From Selenomonas sp. (GTDB taxonomy: Bacteria > Bacillota_C > Negativicutes > Selenomonadales > Selenomonadaceae), in NCBI GenBank assembly GCA_017940705.1, contig JAGAYB010000035.1, forward strand, positions 1 to 5,816: DNA of 5,816 nt. The letters are read 5' to 3'. The first letter of the stretch is position 1. Each line of letters opens with the position of its first letter. The notes beneath the pieces are model-generated. The model had not been told where the DNA came from. It did not search any database and saw only the letters and a program-made list of their open reading frames with translations. Shown one piece after another: positions 5,540-5,816 of this stretch. Position numbers and translations under genes: made by a program.

Positions 5540-5816
5540 TGGATATCAAACTCATCAATATCGGGTTTGGCAATATCGTTTCGGCCAATCGCATCGTGGC
5601 GATTGTCAGTCCTGAATCGGCGCCCATAAAGCGTATTATTCAAGAGGCCAGGGATGGTGAGCGCCTGATTGACGCTACCTATGGCCGCCGTACCAGAGCC
5701 GTTATCATCATGGACAGCGACCATGTAATCCTGTCGGCAGTACAGCCGGAAACGGTGGCACACCGGGTCGAGGATGACGATGATGCAGAAGTAAAGACTG
5801 AAAAAGAAAAGGATGA
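5539..5816 (+). CDS. remA: RemA-family DNA-binding regulator (3' end outside window)
   Basis: Small DNA-binding protein of the RemA/YlzA (DUF370) family; in Bacillus subtilis RemA activates biofilm-matrix and osmoprotection genes by binding repeated sites as an oligomer. The fragment shows 92 complete codons and is open at the window edge. Nearly the whole sequence is family-typical: [13 protein letters not shown] (6-18), SPESAPIKR (24-32), [10 protein letters not shown] (45-54) and [19 protein letters not shown] (58-76). Arg18, Arg50 and Arg51, positions reported as important for DNA binding in the Bacillus protein, are retained. After residue 76 it turns into a charged tail (EDDDD, then KTEKEKD) that still runs on at the edge, so the tail is somewhat longer than usual. 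The TGA in the last three bases is out of frame. It is expressed with dapF and yicC; what it controls in this organism cannot be seen here. Confidence 0.95.
   Translation, partial: MDIKLINIGFGNIVSANRIVAIVSPESAPIKRIIQEARDGERLIDATYGRRTRAVIIMDSDHVILSAVQPETVAHRVEDDDDAEVKTEKEKD

Noticed and set aside
4912..5763. 283-codon open frame on the - strand opposite yicC and remA
   Set aside because: It is antisense to two clearly conserved genes, shows no recognisable domain, and is explained by their codon composition.

Overview
The window looks like chromosomal DNA from a Firmicutes-lineage anaerobe, most likely a Negativicute of the Selenomonas/Megamonas type. This rests on a RemA-family gene (a Firmicutes marker), the order dapF-yicC-remA, a DapF that opens with KWQGCGNDF, strong GAGG/GGAGG ribosome binding sites, roughly 50% G+C, and GTG as well as ATG starts. 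The taxon is inferred from gene content and protein style, not from a database match. All recognisable genes lie on the + strand.

Layout: (a) 82-1086, a Gfo/Idh/MocA-family NAD(P)-dependent oxidoreductase. (b) 1237-2885, dhaK and dhaL, two subunits of a dihydroxyacetone-type kinase with catalytic residues intact; the phosphotransfer partner DhaM is not in the window. (c) 2886-3790, about 900 bases with no credible protein gene but a great deal of structure. It holds a long, interrupted, bidirectional terminator hairpin (2929-3036), then a 618-base foldback region (3038-3655) bounded by a 17-base inverted repeat, then a good sigma-A-type promoter. (d) 3791 to the end, dapF (lysine and peptidoglycan precursor), yicC (endoribonuclease family), and the start of remA (DNA-binding regulator), packed as an operon with overlapping or closely spaced genes.

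The most interesting part is the foldback region. It contains two diverged copies of one 192-195-base structured element in opposite, divergent orientation: 3102-3293 on the - strand and 3405-3599 on the + strand. Each is closed by a long helix and holds the same internal hairpins. Base-pair changes between the copies are compensatory (C-G to U-A, A-U to G-C). The wobble pairs in each closing helix are G-U only if copy I is read from the - strand and copy II from the + strand. This argues for two related structured non-coding RNAs, or an RNA-like repeat family, rather than spacer DNA. I cannot assign them to a named RNA family.

The oxidoreductase and DhaKL may together process a small sugar or keto-sugar, but this is only suggested by adjacency. 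The dapF operon is housekeeping and appears to have its own promoter at 3726-3754.
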